In this document: piece after piece, positions 37,001 through 45,892 of the stretch | How the letters are laid out: every line of letters begins with the position of its first letter | Numbering within the stretch: the first letter of the stretch is position 1 | Position numbers and translations under genes: made by a program | From: an uncultured Prevotella sp. | GTDB lineage: Bacteria; Bacteroidota; Bacteroidia; Bacteroidales; Bacteroidaceae | Assembly (NCBI GenBank): GCA_900317685.1 | Contig: ONHQ01000010.1 | Coordinates: forward strand, 1-64,000 | Reading direction: 5' to 3' | Length of the DNA stretch: 64,000 bases | The notes under the pieces: model-generated | Told to the model about the DNA's origin: nothing | The model's database searches: none | What the model saw: only the letters and a program-made list of their open reading frames with translations

Positions 37001-37438
37001 AACGCCTTCTTTGTCTATGCCGGCGGCAACAAGCTGCGTCTGCCCACTGCCGACCTTGCGGCCTGGGATGTTGCTACCAATGACATCACCAACCGGTGGA
37101 GCACAACGAACAACGTGCCGCGCCTCTATCTCGACATGGACAAAACGGCGCAGGCCTACGCCGGTACGTTCTCGGAGTGGTGGCGCTACAGCGATGTGCA
37201 GGTGGCCGACGCCGACTACATCAAGTTGCGGTCCGTCAGCCTGGCCTACACGCTGCCCACACAGTGGACGAGTGCGATCCATCTGGGACAGACACGCTTC
37301 TCGTTTCAGGTCAACAATCTCTTCACCGCCTGCAAGGCCGGACACCATATCGACCCGGAAAGCTACAGCATGAACAGCGGCACGAGAGGCATGGCCATCC
37401 CGCGCACCTTCGCCATCGGACTCTCCACGAGCTTCTGA
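34064..37438 (+). CDS. SusC/RagA-type TonB-dependent outer-membrane transporter
   Basis: A 1124-residue SusC-family transporter. After an exported N-terminus (ILFLSAMLLLPAPTWAQ) comes the carboxypeptidase-regulatory-like domain (GEPLVGASIRIKGTGLGAV), then the plug (ALEGQVAGLRMELNPNTGEM, TVLKDAAAASIYGARAANGV) and a barrel ending in FAIGLSTSF. It imports oligomeric nutrients with the SusD lipoprotein, powered by TonB. The flanking proteases suggest peptides as substrate (RagAB-like); this is inference. It has no N-terminal STN domain, so it is not a FecR/sigma-coupled type. Confidence 0.93.
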   Translation: MKREEKKEQTASTLSVKREKATSILFLSAMLLLPAPTWAQHSMTGTQQTAGKPTYQARAITGTVTDDSGEPLVGASIRIKGTGLGAVTDTDGHYTISVSNPKAILVFSYLGLDPVEITASRTTINAKLHSTAHTLKDVEVVSTGYQKISRERSTAAYGFVDSTRLNRQMHTDIAAALEGQVAGLRMELNPNTGEMAPVLRGIGTFSSDIGTQPLIVIDDLPTDMSLKDVNPYNVESVTVLKDAAAASIYGARAANGVIVITTKSGKKLGTRVNVNADWFITTKPNFNNLDLASTSDIIDYQTDVYNTRVAQSGSVANLFNSYATDYYSPLFQLYRDRDEGHITPEQVEATLSQWRKNDYYEQYRDLAWRSALTQRYNISLSQKANGSQHFASFNFENDRNRTINDKSNSFSLYLKSNFQITKWLGVNVGIDTRLAHDNTPGNYNYNFQERYMSIEDTNGNRVVSPYVNQSGYAGSSVNGSVVNAFQGNNAYKSFGFNVLDALGQGVTRSRRVSLRPFVNVEARFLKMLRYNLMYQYEWAQRRNETYDAENDYLMRMTYNMGIDENGKAQIPTGGRYYQGSQNYSRYTLRNQLSFDHQFSGKHHVTAITGLELRQTHNPRMVEQLMYGYNPVTLTSQAMDWETMRTDGWHSAVLDKNITMGGLTTTQHDTRHRYASFYANAGYTYSNKYNLTGSIRWDEADLFGVNTNDQHHPLWSVGAGWNISEEDFMRPVTWLDYLKLRATYGVNGNVDQSSTTYFVATYKTQSNPVKTQYLKYDDDDLPNPDLRWEKTATTNFGVDFAVLDNRINGSIDYYNRHASDLLVRKYMDPTVGAKSHVINNGEMRNRGIELTLNATIYKNRDWNIGATLTYAHNSNKMLTVDHSESDYASLFILSPTNYLWQGTSYNTLWAYTYSRTVNGYPVIKDENGNEMATFDEQGNVTSVTTSSSLKGTAALRNMGTLTPTYNGSLNLHVGWRGLELNAFFVYAGGNKLRLPTADLAAWDVATNDITNRWSTTNNVPRLYLDMDKTAQAYAGTFSEWWRYSDVQVADADYIKLRSVSLAYTLPTQWTSAIHLGQTRFSFQVNNLFTACKAGHHIDPESYSMNSGTRGMAIPRTFAIGLSTSF

Positions 37439-37466
37439 CGGCCCGCGATCATCGTTCGGTCCACAC

Positions 37467-37485
37467 CTACACCTTATTATATATA
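37467..37485 (-). repeat. 19-bp repeated motif, copy 3 (reverse)
   Basis: Exact reverse complement of the motif at 11672-11690. Here it lies in the 58-base susC-susD gap, ending 11 bases before the susD ATG. Confidence 0.85.
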
Positions 37486-37496
37486 GATCACACATC

Positions 37497-38918
37497 ATGC
37501 ACAAAGCAATATACGCATTCCTCGCCGCTGCCACCATCTCGCTGGCCTCGTGCGACAACTACATCGACATCACGCCCACGGGGGCCATCACCGTGGACTC
37601 CGCGACGCAGTATCTCGAACTCGTCGCCAACCCGGCCCGTGCCTATTATCCCTCGGCCTTTGCCATGCTCAGCGACAACTGCTGGATCAAAGAATCGAAT
37701 GTCATCGGAAAGGAAAACAACAGTTGGGACGGCATCAACACCACGTTCAACGAGCAGGCCGACCGCAACGTTCTCGCCGACAACAATCTCTACGAGAACT
37801 GCTACAACTATATCCTGCGTGAGAACATCGTGCTCTCGCGCGTCGACGACAGTGCCGGTGCCGACTCGGTCAAGGCCTTGGCCAAGGCCGAGGCCAGAAT
37901 CATGAGGGCCTGGGACCACTTTGTTCTCGTCAACACCTTTGCCCGCGCCTACAACCCCGCCACCGCCAAGACCGACGGCGGCGTGGCTATCATGGACAAA
38001 TACGACCTGGAGGCGAAGCCTGCCAAGGCCAGCGTCGAACAGACTTATCAGTTCATCCTCAAGGACATCGCGGAAGCTCTGCCTCTGCTCAAACAGCAGC
38101 CCATGGATGTCTACCACCCGAGTCTGGCTTTCGGCTACGCCCTCTCAGCCCTCGTGCATCTCTTCCATCACGACTGGCAGCAGGCACTCGACGATGCCAA
38201 TCAAAGTCTTGCACTCAAAAGCGACCTGATCGACTACATCGACTTGCAGAAGAAGGGCGGACCCACTAAGGTGAAGACCTATGCCAAAGGCGGCAATCCC
38301 GAGGTGCTCAACTATGCCTATATGGGCAGCTACTCCGACAACCCGGCCTACACCTACGGCATGATCAGCCCCGAACTCGTCAAGCTCTATGGCAGCAACG
38401 ACCTGCGGTTGACCTTGTTTTTCAAGACCACGGGTAACTCGGTCTACTATTTCGACAATGGCAGCGGAGCCGCACTGTGGAACACCAGCATCACCTACAG
38501 CAAGTTCTTCTATTCGTCGGTAGGTCTGCGCACGGCCGAGGTCTATCTCATCAAAGCCGAAGCCGAGGCTCGTCTGGGCCAGCTCGCACAGTCCACCCAG
38601 ACGCTCAACACGCTGCGTGCCAAGCGCATCGTCGGGGAGGTCGCTGTGTTGCAGACGCCGGCCAACGTCAAGGAGGCTGTCCAAAACGTCATTGACGAGC
38701 GACGCCGCGAACTGCTCTTCGGCTTCCATCGCTTCTGGGACCTCAAACGGTTCAACACGGAAGAAGACTATAAGAAGACGATCACACGCACCTTCCCACT
38801 CGTCGACACCACTACGGAGCACAAGAGCTATACGCTCGCTCCCGACTCTAAGCTCTACGTGATTCCCTTCCCCGAAGACGCAAGAAAGAAGAATCCCAAT
38901 CTGACCAACAACGAATAG
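37497..38918 (+). CDS. SusD/RagB-type nutrient-binding lipoprotein
   Basis: A 473-residue outer-membrane lipoprotein with the lipobox ISLASC at the N-terminus and SusD-type helical repeats (AKAEARIMRAWDHFVLVNTF, EARLGQLAQSTQTLNTLRAK). The conserved end VIDERRRELLFGFHRFWDLK is typical for this family. It forms the lid of the SusC barrel and binds the ligand. It is the second gene of the operon; the third is a metalloprotease. Confidence 0.93.
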   Translation: MHKAIYAFLAAATISLASCDNYIDITPTGAITVDSATQYLELVANPARAYYPSAFAMLSDNCWIKESNVIGKENNSWDGINTTFNEQADRNVLADNNLYENCYNYILRENIVLSRVDDSAGADSVKALAKAEARIMRAWDHFVLVNTFARAYNPATAKTDGGVAIMDKYDLEAKPAKASVEQTYQFILKDIAEALPLLKQQPMDVYHPSLAFGYALSALVHLFHHDWQQALDDANQSLALKSDLIDYIDLQKKGGPTKVKTYAKGGNPEVLNYAYMGSYSDNPAYTYGMISPELVKLYGSNDLRLTLFFKTTGNSVYYFDNGSGAALWNTSITYSKFFYSSVGLRTAEVYLIKAEAEARLGQLAQSTQTLNTLRAKRIVGEVAVLQTPANVKEAVQNVIDERRRELLFGFHRFWDLKRFNTEEDYKKTITRTFPLVDTTTEHKSYTLAPDSKLYVIPFPEDARKKNPNLTNNE

Positions 38919-39000
38919 CAATACGCTCTTTCCAATCAGACAAGAAATATATAGCCATCTCCATCCCAAGAGGATGGGGATGCTCTAATCCATCAACAAT

Positions 39001-41538
39001 ATGAATATCAACTTCAGACAACTGACACTCAGCACGGCCCTGGCCTTGACCTTCGGCTTGCCAGCCAGCAGCCATTACAGCATCGGACGCTTCGATACCG
39101 ACAACATCAGTGTGATGCGCAAAGACTCCACCGGCCACAAAGACTCGATCGCAAAGGAAAAGTCGGCGGACAAAGCAAAGAAAGACACCACAGCCGCCAA
39201 GAAGACAAACGCCTACGACAAACTTGTGAAGAAAGGCGGATCGGTTCGTAACGGACTCTTCACCGTGCGACATATCGAGGACAAATGGTATTTCGAGGTA
39301 CCACAGAGCATCACCGACCGCATGCTCCTGGCCGTGACACGCTTCACCTCGGTGCCGCAGGCCTTCAAGGAACTGCCCGGCGAGGAGGTCAACCACAGCA
39401 CCATTTATTTCGAGAAGCGTGACGACAAGACGCTGCTGCTCCGTGCCTATGCCAAGACGCAGGTCGCTGACGCAAAGGAACAGATGGCGCAGCTCGTTGA
39501 AAAGTCGACCGCCGACCCTATCGTGGCGAAGTTCGACATCATCGGCAAGAATCCCAAGACGGGCGACATGCTCGTGGAGGTGAGCAAGTTCTTCGTTCAG
39601 GACAACAACATCTTCGGACTCTCGTCGTCAGACCGCAAGATCGTCAACGTCACGGCCTTGCAGGCTGACCGCAGCTTTGTCGACACGATGACGGTCTATC
39701 CCATCAACGTGGAGGTGAAAACGCTGCGCACCTATAGTTGTCCCGACGGCAAGATGCCGGCGTCAAAAACCGGTTTTGTCACCATCGGCATGAACACGAG
39801 CATCGTGATCCTGCCCGAGAAGCCGATGCAGCCACGTATCGCCGACGAGCGTGTGGGCTTCTTCGAGACGCGTCAGACCCGCTTCTCCGACGGTGCTCCC
39901 TCCAAGGGCTACGCCATCATCAACCGCTATCGTCTGGAGCCGAAGGACCCTAAGGCCTATCAGCAGGGCAAGCTAGTGGAACCGAAAAAGCAGATCGTCT
40001 ACTACATCGACCCGGCAACGCCGAAGAAATGGGTGCCCTATCTCATCGCCGGCATCAACGACTGGAACGCTGCCTTTGAGGCTGCCGGTTTCAAAAACGC
40101 CATCGTAGCCCGCGAAGTGCCCAAGGGCAGCTCGATCAGTCCCGACGATGCGCAGTATTGTTTCCTGCGCTATCTGCCTTCCGAGACCGAGAACGCCTAC
40201 GGTCCGCGCATTGTGGATCCACGCAGCGGCGAGATCATCGAGAGCCATATCTGCTGGTATCACAACGTGATGAACCTGGTGCGCAAATGGTATATCACCC
40301 AGTGCGGACCACTCGACAAGCGTGCGCAGACCATGCAACTGCCCGACAAGCTCATGGGCGAGCTCATCCGTTTTGTCTCTTCCCATGAGGTCGGACACAC
40401 GCTGGGCCTGCGCCACAACATGATCGCCAGCAGCGCCACACCCGTGGAGAAGCTCCGCGACAAGAAGTGGGTGGAGGCCAACGGCCACACGGTGAGCATC
40501 ATGGACTATGCCCGCTTCAACTATGTGGCTCAGCCAGAGGACGGCGTGTCGGAGCGCGGACTGTTCCCACGCATCAATGTCTACGACAAGTGGGCCATCA
40601 AATGGGGCTACCAGTATCGTCCGGAATTCAAGGATCCGTGGAAAGAAGCCAAGCAGCTGCGCACGGAAGTCAGCGAGGCGCTCCGTCGCGACCATCGTCT
40701 GGCCTACTGTGGTGACGAGGGGCGTGGCCAGGATCCGCGCAGCCAGACCGAGAGTCTCGGCGACGACAACATGAAAGCCAGCGACTATGGCATCAAGAAC
40801 CTAAAGCGCGTCGTCGCAAATCTCGAAAAGTGGACGGCACAACCCGACGGCCAGTACGACGATCTCGAAGAGATGCATAAGTCCGTGCGCTCGCAGTTTG
40901 CCCGCTATTGTCTCCATGTGCAGCGCAACATCGGCGGCATATACACCAACACAATCCCTGGTATGCCCGTCACCGAAGTCGTTCCGCGCGACGTGCAGAA
41001 GGAGGCCATAGACTGGTGTGCGCGCAATGTCTTCGAGGCTCCTCTGTGGCTTTATCCCACGAGCATCTGTACGAAACTCAACCTCGACGCCGAGGACGAG
41101 ATCGTGAACCGCGCCCGTACACTCGTCTCCTACCTGCTCTCGTCGGGTATGGTGGCCAACCAGTACAAGAAGAGCCAGCGTGCGCTCAAGCCCTATCCCG
41201 TGCAGGAATACCTCACCGACCTCTTCCACGCTGTGTGGAAACCGTTGGGCAAGGAAGGCGACAAGCAGGACTACTACCGCCGTCAGCTGGAACGTGCCTA
41301 CATCAACACGCTCAACCAGGACATCAATGCGGATCCGTCGAAGGACAAGAGCACGTTCAGCCTCAATGCCTCCAACTCCGACGCCCGTCTCTTCCTGCTT
41401 CAGCATCTCGACACCGTGGAGTCGTTCTGCCGCAAACAGCAGTCTTCTCTGCCCTCGACGAGTCTCAACGCACTCCACTACGCTGAGCTGATCCACGAGA
41501 TCGGAATGATCCGCAAGAAATACGATAAAGCAGAATAA
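39001..41538 (+). CDS. Zinc-dependent metalloprotease, DUF5117/DUF5118 type
   Basis: An 845-residue exported protein of the large Bacteroidetes zinc-dependent metalloprotease family. A weak signal peptide (LTLSTALALTFGLPASS) is followed by a Lys/Asp-rich linker and the N-terminal family domain (TVYPINVEVKTLRTYSCPDG). The catalytic motif HEVGHTLGLRHN is at residues about 462-473, followed by the Met-turn-like SIMDYARFNYV. It lies 82 bases after susD and probably shares its transcript. It should generate peptides for the SusC/SusD pair. Confidence 0.88.
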   Translation: MNINFRQLTLSTALALTFGLPASSHYSIGRFDTDNISVMRKDSTGHKDSIAKEKSADKAKKDTTAAKKTNAYDKLVKKGGSVRNGLFTVRHIEDKWYFEVPQSITDRMLLAVTRFTSVPQAFKELPGEEVNHSTIYFEKRDDKTLLLRAYAKTQVADAKEQMAQLVEKSTADPIVAKFDIIGKNPKTGDMLVEVSKFFVQDNNIFGLSSSDRKIVNVTALQADRSFVDTMTVYPINVEVKTLRTYSCPDGKMPASKTGFVTIGMNTSIVILPEKPMQPRIADERVGFFETRQTRFSDGAPSKGYAIINRYRLEPKDPKAYQQGKLVEPKKQIVYYIDPATPKKWVPYLIAGINDWNAAFEAAGFKNAIVAREVPKGSSISPDDAQYCFLRYLPSETENAYGPRIVDPRSGEIIESHICWYHNVMNLVRKWYITQCGPLDKRAQTMQLPDKLMGELIRFVSSHEVGHTLGLRHNMIASSATPVEKLRDKKWVEANGHTVSIMDYARFNYVAQPEDGVSERGLFPRINVYDKWAIKWGYQYRPEFKDPWKEAKQLRTEVSEALRRDHRLAYCGDEGRGQDPRSQTESLGDDNMKASDYGIKNLKRVVANLEKWTAQPDGQYDDLEEMHKSVRSQFARYCLHVQRNIGGIYTNTIPGMPVTEVVPRDVQKEAIDWCARNVFEAPLWLYPTSICTKLNLDAEDEIVNRARTLVSYLLSSGMVANQYKKSQRALKPYPVQEYLTDLFHAVWKPLGKEGDKQDYYRRQLERAYINTLNQDINADPSKDKSTFSLNASNSDARLFLLQHLDTVESFCRKQQSSLPSTSLNALHYAELIHEIGMIRKKYDKAE

Positions 41539-41584
41539 TGACGCCACCGGACAAGCCCAAGGTTTGGAAGAAAACAAATAAAGC

Positions 41585-41610
41585 CCTTGCTGTGAAGCAA
41601 GGTTATTATT
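41585..41610 (+). terminator. Terminator of the susCD-protease operon
   Basis: CCTTGC (41585-41590) pairs with GCAAGG (41597-41602), followed by TTATTATTT. It lies 47 bases after the protease stop codon. Confidence 0.6.
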
Positions 41611-41724
41611 TCGGCACAATGGATATTTCCCGTGGGTCGGATATGAGTATTCTTCACTGAATTGGTTACAGTGATTAGTAGGAAATGAAAATAGTCCTGG
41701 ACAGGCTTTAACCCCGTAGGGGGT

Positions 41725-41992
41725 GAGTCTCTACCTACGGGATAGACGGCGAGCTTGCTCGCTATCCCGTAGGCTGAGACTCAGAGTTCCATTAGGAGCT
41801 AAAGCTTGCCAAGGACTATTTTCCTTTTCTGATCGGTGATGTCGTTGATGAAACGCAGTGTTCTTGTGGCACCAAATCACTTTTCTCATGGGGTTGAAGC
41901 CATGTTTTTGTGAGGTTGAAACAAGGTTACTAACATTGTAATCCTATAGAAAAAGATCGTTCGCTACGTAGGGAATGATCTTTTCCTACGTA
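41725..41992. repeat. Two large palindromic elements in a gene-free stretch
   Basis: The first (41725-41782) has nested stems: GAGTCTC with GAGACTC, CTACGGGATAG with CTATCCCGTAG, and an inner CGAGC/GCTCG tip. The second (41965-41992) pairs TACGTAGG with CCTACGTA. They occupy the 41539-42177 gap with no gene. They may be REP-like elements or structured leaders. Confidence 0.65.
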
Positions 41993-42143
41993 CCGAATGA
42001 TTGTTTGTCTGGCAGCAAAATCAATTTTCACTCACAGACCAGCTCGCCGGCATCAAGTGCTTTCAGAACTTGACGGTACTATGGAAAGATCGTCTCAATA
42101 TGTTAAAATCGACTAACCTCATAGCCTCTTAGAAAATTATTTT

Positions 42144-42151
42144 TAACTTTG
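42144..42151 (+). promoter_or_regulatory. Promoter -7 element of the cyclo-ligase gene
   Basis: TAACTTTG, 27 bases before the ATG. No clear -33 box. Confidence 0.5.
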
Positions 42152-42177
42152 TCTTTTCTAAGTAACACCTTTGAAAT

Positions 42178-42738
42178 ATGAGTGACCTTCATTCTTTAAA
42201 GCAACAACTCCGGAAAGACATCCGACAGCGGAAACAACAATACTCCCTGGAGCAACGTGAGGTTTGGTCGAAAGAGATCGAACAGAAGGTGCTCGACCAC
42301 CCACGCCTGCAGACTGCCCGCGTGGTGATGCTCTACTATGCGCTGCCCGATGAGGTGGACACTCGCCATCTCGTCGACACACTGCTCAAGGAGGGCAAGA
42401 CCGTCATCCTGCCGAAATGCATCGACAAGGAACATATCGAACCACGGCAATACACGGGACCGGACGACCTCGCCGAAGGCATCTACAACCTGCTCGAACC
42501 CGTCGGCAAGCCTTACCGCGACCTCGACAGCATCGAGCTGATCATCGTGCCAGGTATGAGTTTCGACAGCAAGGGACACCGCCTCGGACGCGGACGCGGA
42601 TATTATGACCGCTTCCTGGCTCAGGTGCCGCAGGCTTACAAGATCGGCGTGTGCTTTGACTTCCAGCGCATGGAGCAGGTGCCCGTCGACGACAACGACC
42701 GGGTGATGGACGAAGTCCTCAGCAATGCGTCTTTCTAA
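42178..42738 (+). CDS. 5-formyltetrahydrofolate cyclo-ligase
   Basis: A 186-residue enzyme of normal length. It converts 5-formyltetrahydrofolate and ATP to 5,10-methenyltetrahydrofolate, recycling an inhibitory folate. The N-terminal basic helix (LKQQLRKDIRQRKQQYS) and the signature IVPGMSFDSKGHRLGRGRGY followed by YDR identify it. It overlaps an upstream-start frame of the next gene, with which it probably shares a transcript. Confidence 0.93.
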   Translation: MSDLHSLKQQLRKDIRQRKQQYSLEQREVWSKEIEQKVLDHPRLQTARVVMLYYALPDEVDTRHLVDTLLKEGKTVILPKCIDKEHIEPRQYTGPDDLAEGIYNLLEPVGKPYRDLDSIELIIVPGMSFDSKGHRLGRGRGYYDRFLAQVPQAYKIGVCFDFQRMEQVPVDDNDRVMDEVLSNASF

Positions 42739-42763
42739 CTCTCATACTGAGGAGACTCAACCA

Positions 42764-45700
42764 ATGACGACAAAACCACTACACAGCAATCGCCGCTCCC
42801 GGCGGAAAGCCTTCTCCGCCAGCCCGGTGCGGCAACCCTTGGTATGGCACCTGGCTTTGTATGCCGTGTTGTGTACCATTCTTCTCACCGGCTGCAACAA
42901 AGAGAAAGAGAAGTCGGGCTGGGACGAGATAGAAACCTACTTCGACGAGCCGCTCGCCTCGCTATCCGCCGAAGGCGACAGCGTGCACTGGGTCGGCGGC
43001 GAATACGGCGATCTGTGGCGCATGACGGCACACGGGCGCCAGCACTTCAAGCTTGGCTCCGACCGCATCTACTGTGTCGTCAGGCACGACAGCACGTATT
43101 GGATCGGACACCGCAACGGCGGACTGACACAATACCGGTTCGACGGCAACGCTTTATATCCCGTCGCTCACTATCCCATCGACATCAAAGAGCTTCACTA
43201 CTCGGTCTACGACATCAAGTGGAAGGCCGGACGACTCTATGCGGCCACCAGCCAGGGACTCTTTGTGCTGAACGCTGGACACCACAAACTGGAAAAGATC
43301 TATCCACGCGACCGCAGCAACAGCGTGTCCTTTGCCACGCCGCTCATCGCCAACCTTGACGCCCGACGCCTGGCTCTCGCCACCGACAGCGGACTGGCTC
43401 TCGTTGACACGCACTCCGGCAAGACGCAGCTCATCCACGCTGGAAACAAGGTGACATGGGTGGAACGGCTGGGCAAACGTCTCTGCTACCTCGCCGGTGA
43501 CCAATACTACGAGCGCGAGCCAAACGGCAAAGAGAGGACTTACGGCTTGCCCGACGTTGCCACGAGCTTCTTCCGCACGGGCAAGACCTACTGTTTCCTC
43601 AGTCGCAGCCGCGCGATCCTCTCCGACGATCTCCACCACTTCTCCCACTTGCAGTTGCGGCGGCCCGTTCCTTCTAAGTCTTCGCACGTGGTTACCCAGT
43701 CCGGCGACGACGACTTCGTATGGCTCGTCACCGACCACGCCGTGTGGCAGTTGCCCCGCCACCTGTCCAGCTCAGCGCCCTACCCCATCGTCGTAGCCTG
43801 TCAGGACGACCAGCGGCTTTGCTTTGTCGACGACCACGGCAACGTCTTCGCACTGACCGACGGCAGTAGACAGGCTAAAAAGATCTTCGACTTCATACAC
43901 ACCAACACCATCGTCAACGGCATGGCCGACGGTGGCACGCTCTACTATCTCGACAGCCAGCAGCAAATCTTCCGGCTCAGCCTGGGCAATCACCTGTGGG
44001 GCAACTATCTCTCTCACGTGCCCCACAAGATCTTCGCCACAAAGAAAAAGGTGACTGCCATGGGTCTGCTGCCTGCAAAGACTCCTATTTTATATATAGG
44101 TGTGCAGGACGGCATGATGAAGCTGCCGCTCGATGGTAGCCAGGTTCATAGCGTGGCAACGTTCCGCGACAAATATGTCACCTCGTTCTATACGGCTCCC
44201 GACAACCAGCGCATGATGATCGCCACTCTCAACGACGGCCTGTGGACGGACCGGGGCGACGGACCGCAACCGGTCTTCGCCCACCAAGGGTTAAGCCCAC
44301 GACTGACTGCGATCATCAACTCTTATCCGCCTGCCACGCTGCTGGCCAACAACGACGGCATCTGTCTGCAAGGCGGACCCGACACGATCAGTGTGGAGGG
44401 CACGGCGGCTCTGTTGCCTGCCAACGACAGCACCGTCTACGCGCTCTTGGAGCGGGGTATCATGAAGCTCAAGGTGAAAGGACAGCGGCTCCGCGCCGAA
44501 GGCACCTATTTCCGCGACATCAAGTTCCACCCGCAAGCGTCTCTGGTTAGCAACGGACGGCTGTACTTAGGCTGCGACCTCGGCGTGCTCTGTTTCAAGG
44601 CTGGAAATGAACGGCAGTCGGAATGGATTGCCATGGAGACGAGTATGATCACACGGCGCAATCTCCTGGAGGCGACGGCGATCGTGCTGGGAACCATGCT
44701 GCTCGTCTATCTCTTCCTGCTGCGTCTGCGGCGCTCCTATCGTCTAGAGCTGAGAGCTCGCCAGCGCGATCTCATGCGACGCTTGGAAGCTGTGAAGAAA
44801 TACCGCGATATTCTCAGCGAGGAAGAGACCCATGAGCTGAGGAATATTGAAACTGAGCTCCACCGCCTCGGCACTCGCAAGAAACGCTCATGGAAGGTCT
44901 CGAACCAGTGCTTTGCGGCTGTCTCGGAACGTATCATGCGGCTCAACAGCCACATGGTGATCTATTTCGTGCGCCTCGTATTGCAGCAGATCGACGCCAT
45001 CAGGCAAACGGAACTCTTCGATGCCCATCAGCTCATCGGCGACAGCCAGCAGGTGCTGACCCAGGGACGACCCGAGCAGTTGGGCGAGCAGGCTTCGAGA
45101 AATGCTTCCTGGCTCCGGCAGATCAGTGCCATCCGCCAAGAGTTGAACAAAGACCTAAGTCTGCTCACCGGCACGCTGCCCGTCGAAGGCATCAGCGACG
45201 ACTTGCCCACGCTCATCGACAACTACCGCAAGGGGATGGCCATCAAGACGATTGATGACATGGCACCGACGCTCGACACCATCCGCCAGCGCATGGAAAG
45301 GCTGATGTCTAAGGAAGTACAGGACCGCCTGCGACGCTTCGTGGGGCAGCGGCTCCGAGACATCGCCGCACTGGAACAGCAAGACAAGGTAACCGATACG
45401 CTCACTCATCAGTGGGCCGACATGCTTCCTACTTTGGAAAGTGCCGACCGCATCGCCTTGCTGCGGCGCCTTCAGCATCTCGACGACCGTTACCATGAGC
45501 TATCCGCCCTGCAACAACTGCGCCATCTCATCGCACGCTATACTGGTGAGGAGCGCCGAGGCGACGACACCCACGACACTGTTCACGCCATCAAGTCTGA
45601 AATCGACCGCTTCTACGATGCGCTCTTCCGCACGGATCCGCGGCTGACGGGCCAGATTCTCCAGTGGAGCAACGGAGAGAACCAGCCTGCCCGTGTGCTT

Positions 45701-45892
45701 GCCCTCCTGCTGGCCGACCCGAAAGTCAAGCGTCTGCTCTTGCCCGGCATGCTCAACGTGGCCAGTAATCTCAACCCCGTCATCAGCCGACTCGTCAAAG
45801 GTAAACTCGTGCCGGCAGAGGAGGACATCCGCCAGTACGCCGAGCGCCATCCGTCAAGCATCGCTGACTATATCCTCAGGCTGATGGAATAA
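42764..45892 (+). CDS. Propeller-type membrane protein with unrecognised helical cytoplasmic domain
   Basis: A 1042-residue protein. The N-terminus ends in ILLTGC (Cys44), a lipobox-like site. Residues about 50-625 contain repeated strand units (VHWVGGEYGDLWRM, YWIGHRNGGLTQYRF, LYAATSQGLFVLN) like sensor propellers of HTCS proteins. One membrane helix follows (ATAIVLGTMLLVYLFLLRL, about 636-655). The remaining 385 residues are helical and charged, with coiled-coil character near the membrane (RRLEAVKKYRDILSEEE). No kinase H-box, ATPase N-box, receiver or DNA-binding motif is visible. The start at 42764 follows GGAG; an ATG at 42725 inside the upstream gene is possible. A role in sensing is inference. 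Confidence 0.8.
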   Translation: MTTKPLHSNRRSRRKAFSASPVRQPLVWHLALYAVLCTILLTGCNKEKEKSGWDEIETYFDEPLASLSAEGDSVHWVGGEYGDLWRMTAHGRQHFKLGSDRIYCVVRHDSTYWIGHRNGGLTQYRFDGNALYPVAHYPIDIKELHYSVYDIKWKAGRLYAATSQGLFVLNAGHHKLEKIYPRDRSNSVSFATPLIANLDARRLALATDSGLALVDTHSGKTQLIHAGNKVTWVERLGKRLCYLAGDQYYEREPNGKERTYGLPDVATSFFRTGKTYCFLSRSRAILSDDLHHFSHLQLRRPVPSKSSHVVTQSGDDDFVWLVTDHAVWQLPRHLSSSAPYPIVVACQDDQRLCFVDDHGNVFALTDGSRQAKKIFDFIHTNTIVNGMADGGTLYYLDSQQQIFRLSLGNHLWGNYLSHVPHKIFATKKKVTAMGLLPAKTPILYIGVQDGMMKLPLDGSQVHSVATFRDKYVTSFYTAPDNQRMMIATLNDGLWTDRGDGPQPVFAHQGLSPRLTAIINSYPPATLLANNDGICLQGGPDTISVEGTAALLPANDSTVYALLERGIMKLKVKGQRLRAEGTYFRDIKFHPQASLVSNGRLYLGCDLGVLCFKAGNERQSEWIAMETSMITRRNLLEATAIVLGTMLLVYLFLLRLRRSYRLELRARQRDLMRRLEAVKKYRDILSEEETHELRNIETELHRLGTRKKRSWKVSNQCFAAVSERIMRLNSHMVIYFVRLVLQQIDAIRQTELFDAHQLIGDSQQVLTQGRPEQLGEQASRNASWLRQISAIRQELNKDLSLLTGTLPVEGISDDLPTLIDNYRKGMAIKTIDDMAPTLDTIRQRMERLMSKEVQDRLRRFVGQRLRDIAALEQQDKVTDTLTHQWADMLPTLESADRIALLRRLQHLDDRYHELSALQQLRHLIARYTGEERRGDDTHDTVHAIKSEIDRFYDALFRTDPRLTGQILQWSNGENQPARVLALLLADPKVKRLLLPGMLNVASNLNPVISRLVKGKLVPAEEDIRQYAERHPSSIADYILRLME

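Noticed and set aside
42764-45892. Histidine kinase or HTCS
   Set aside because: No H-box, ATPase motif, receiver or DNA-binding domain is visible after the membrane helix.
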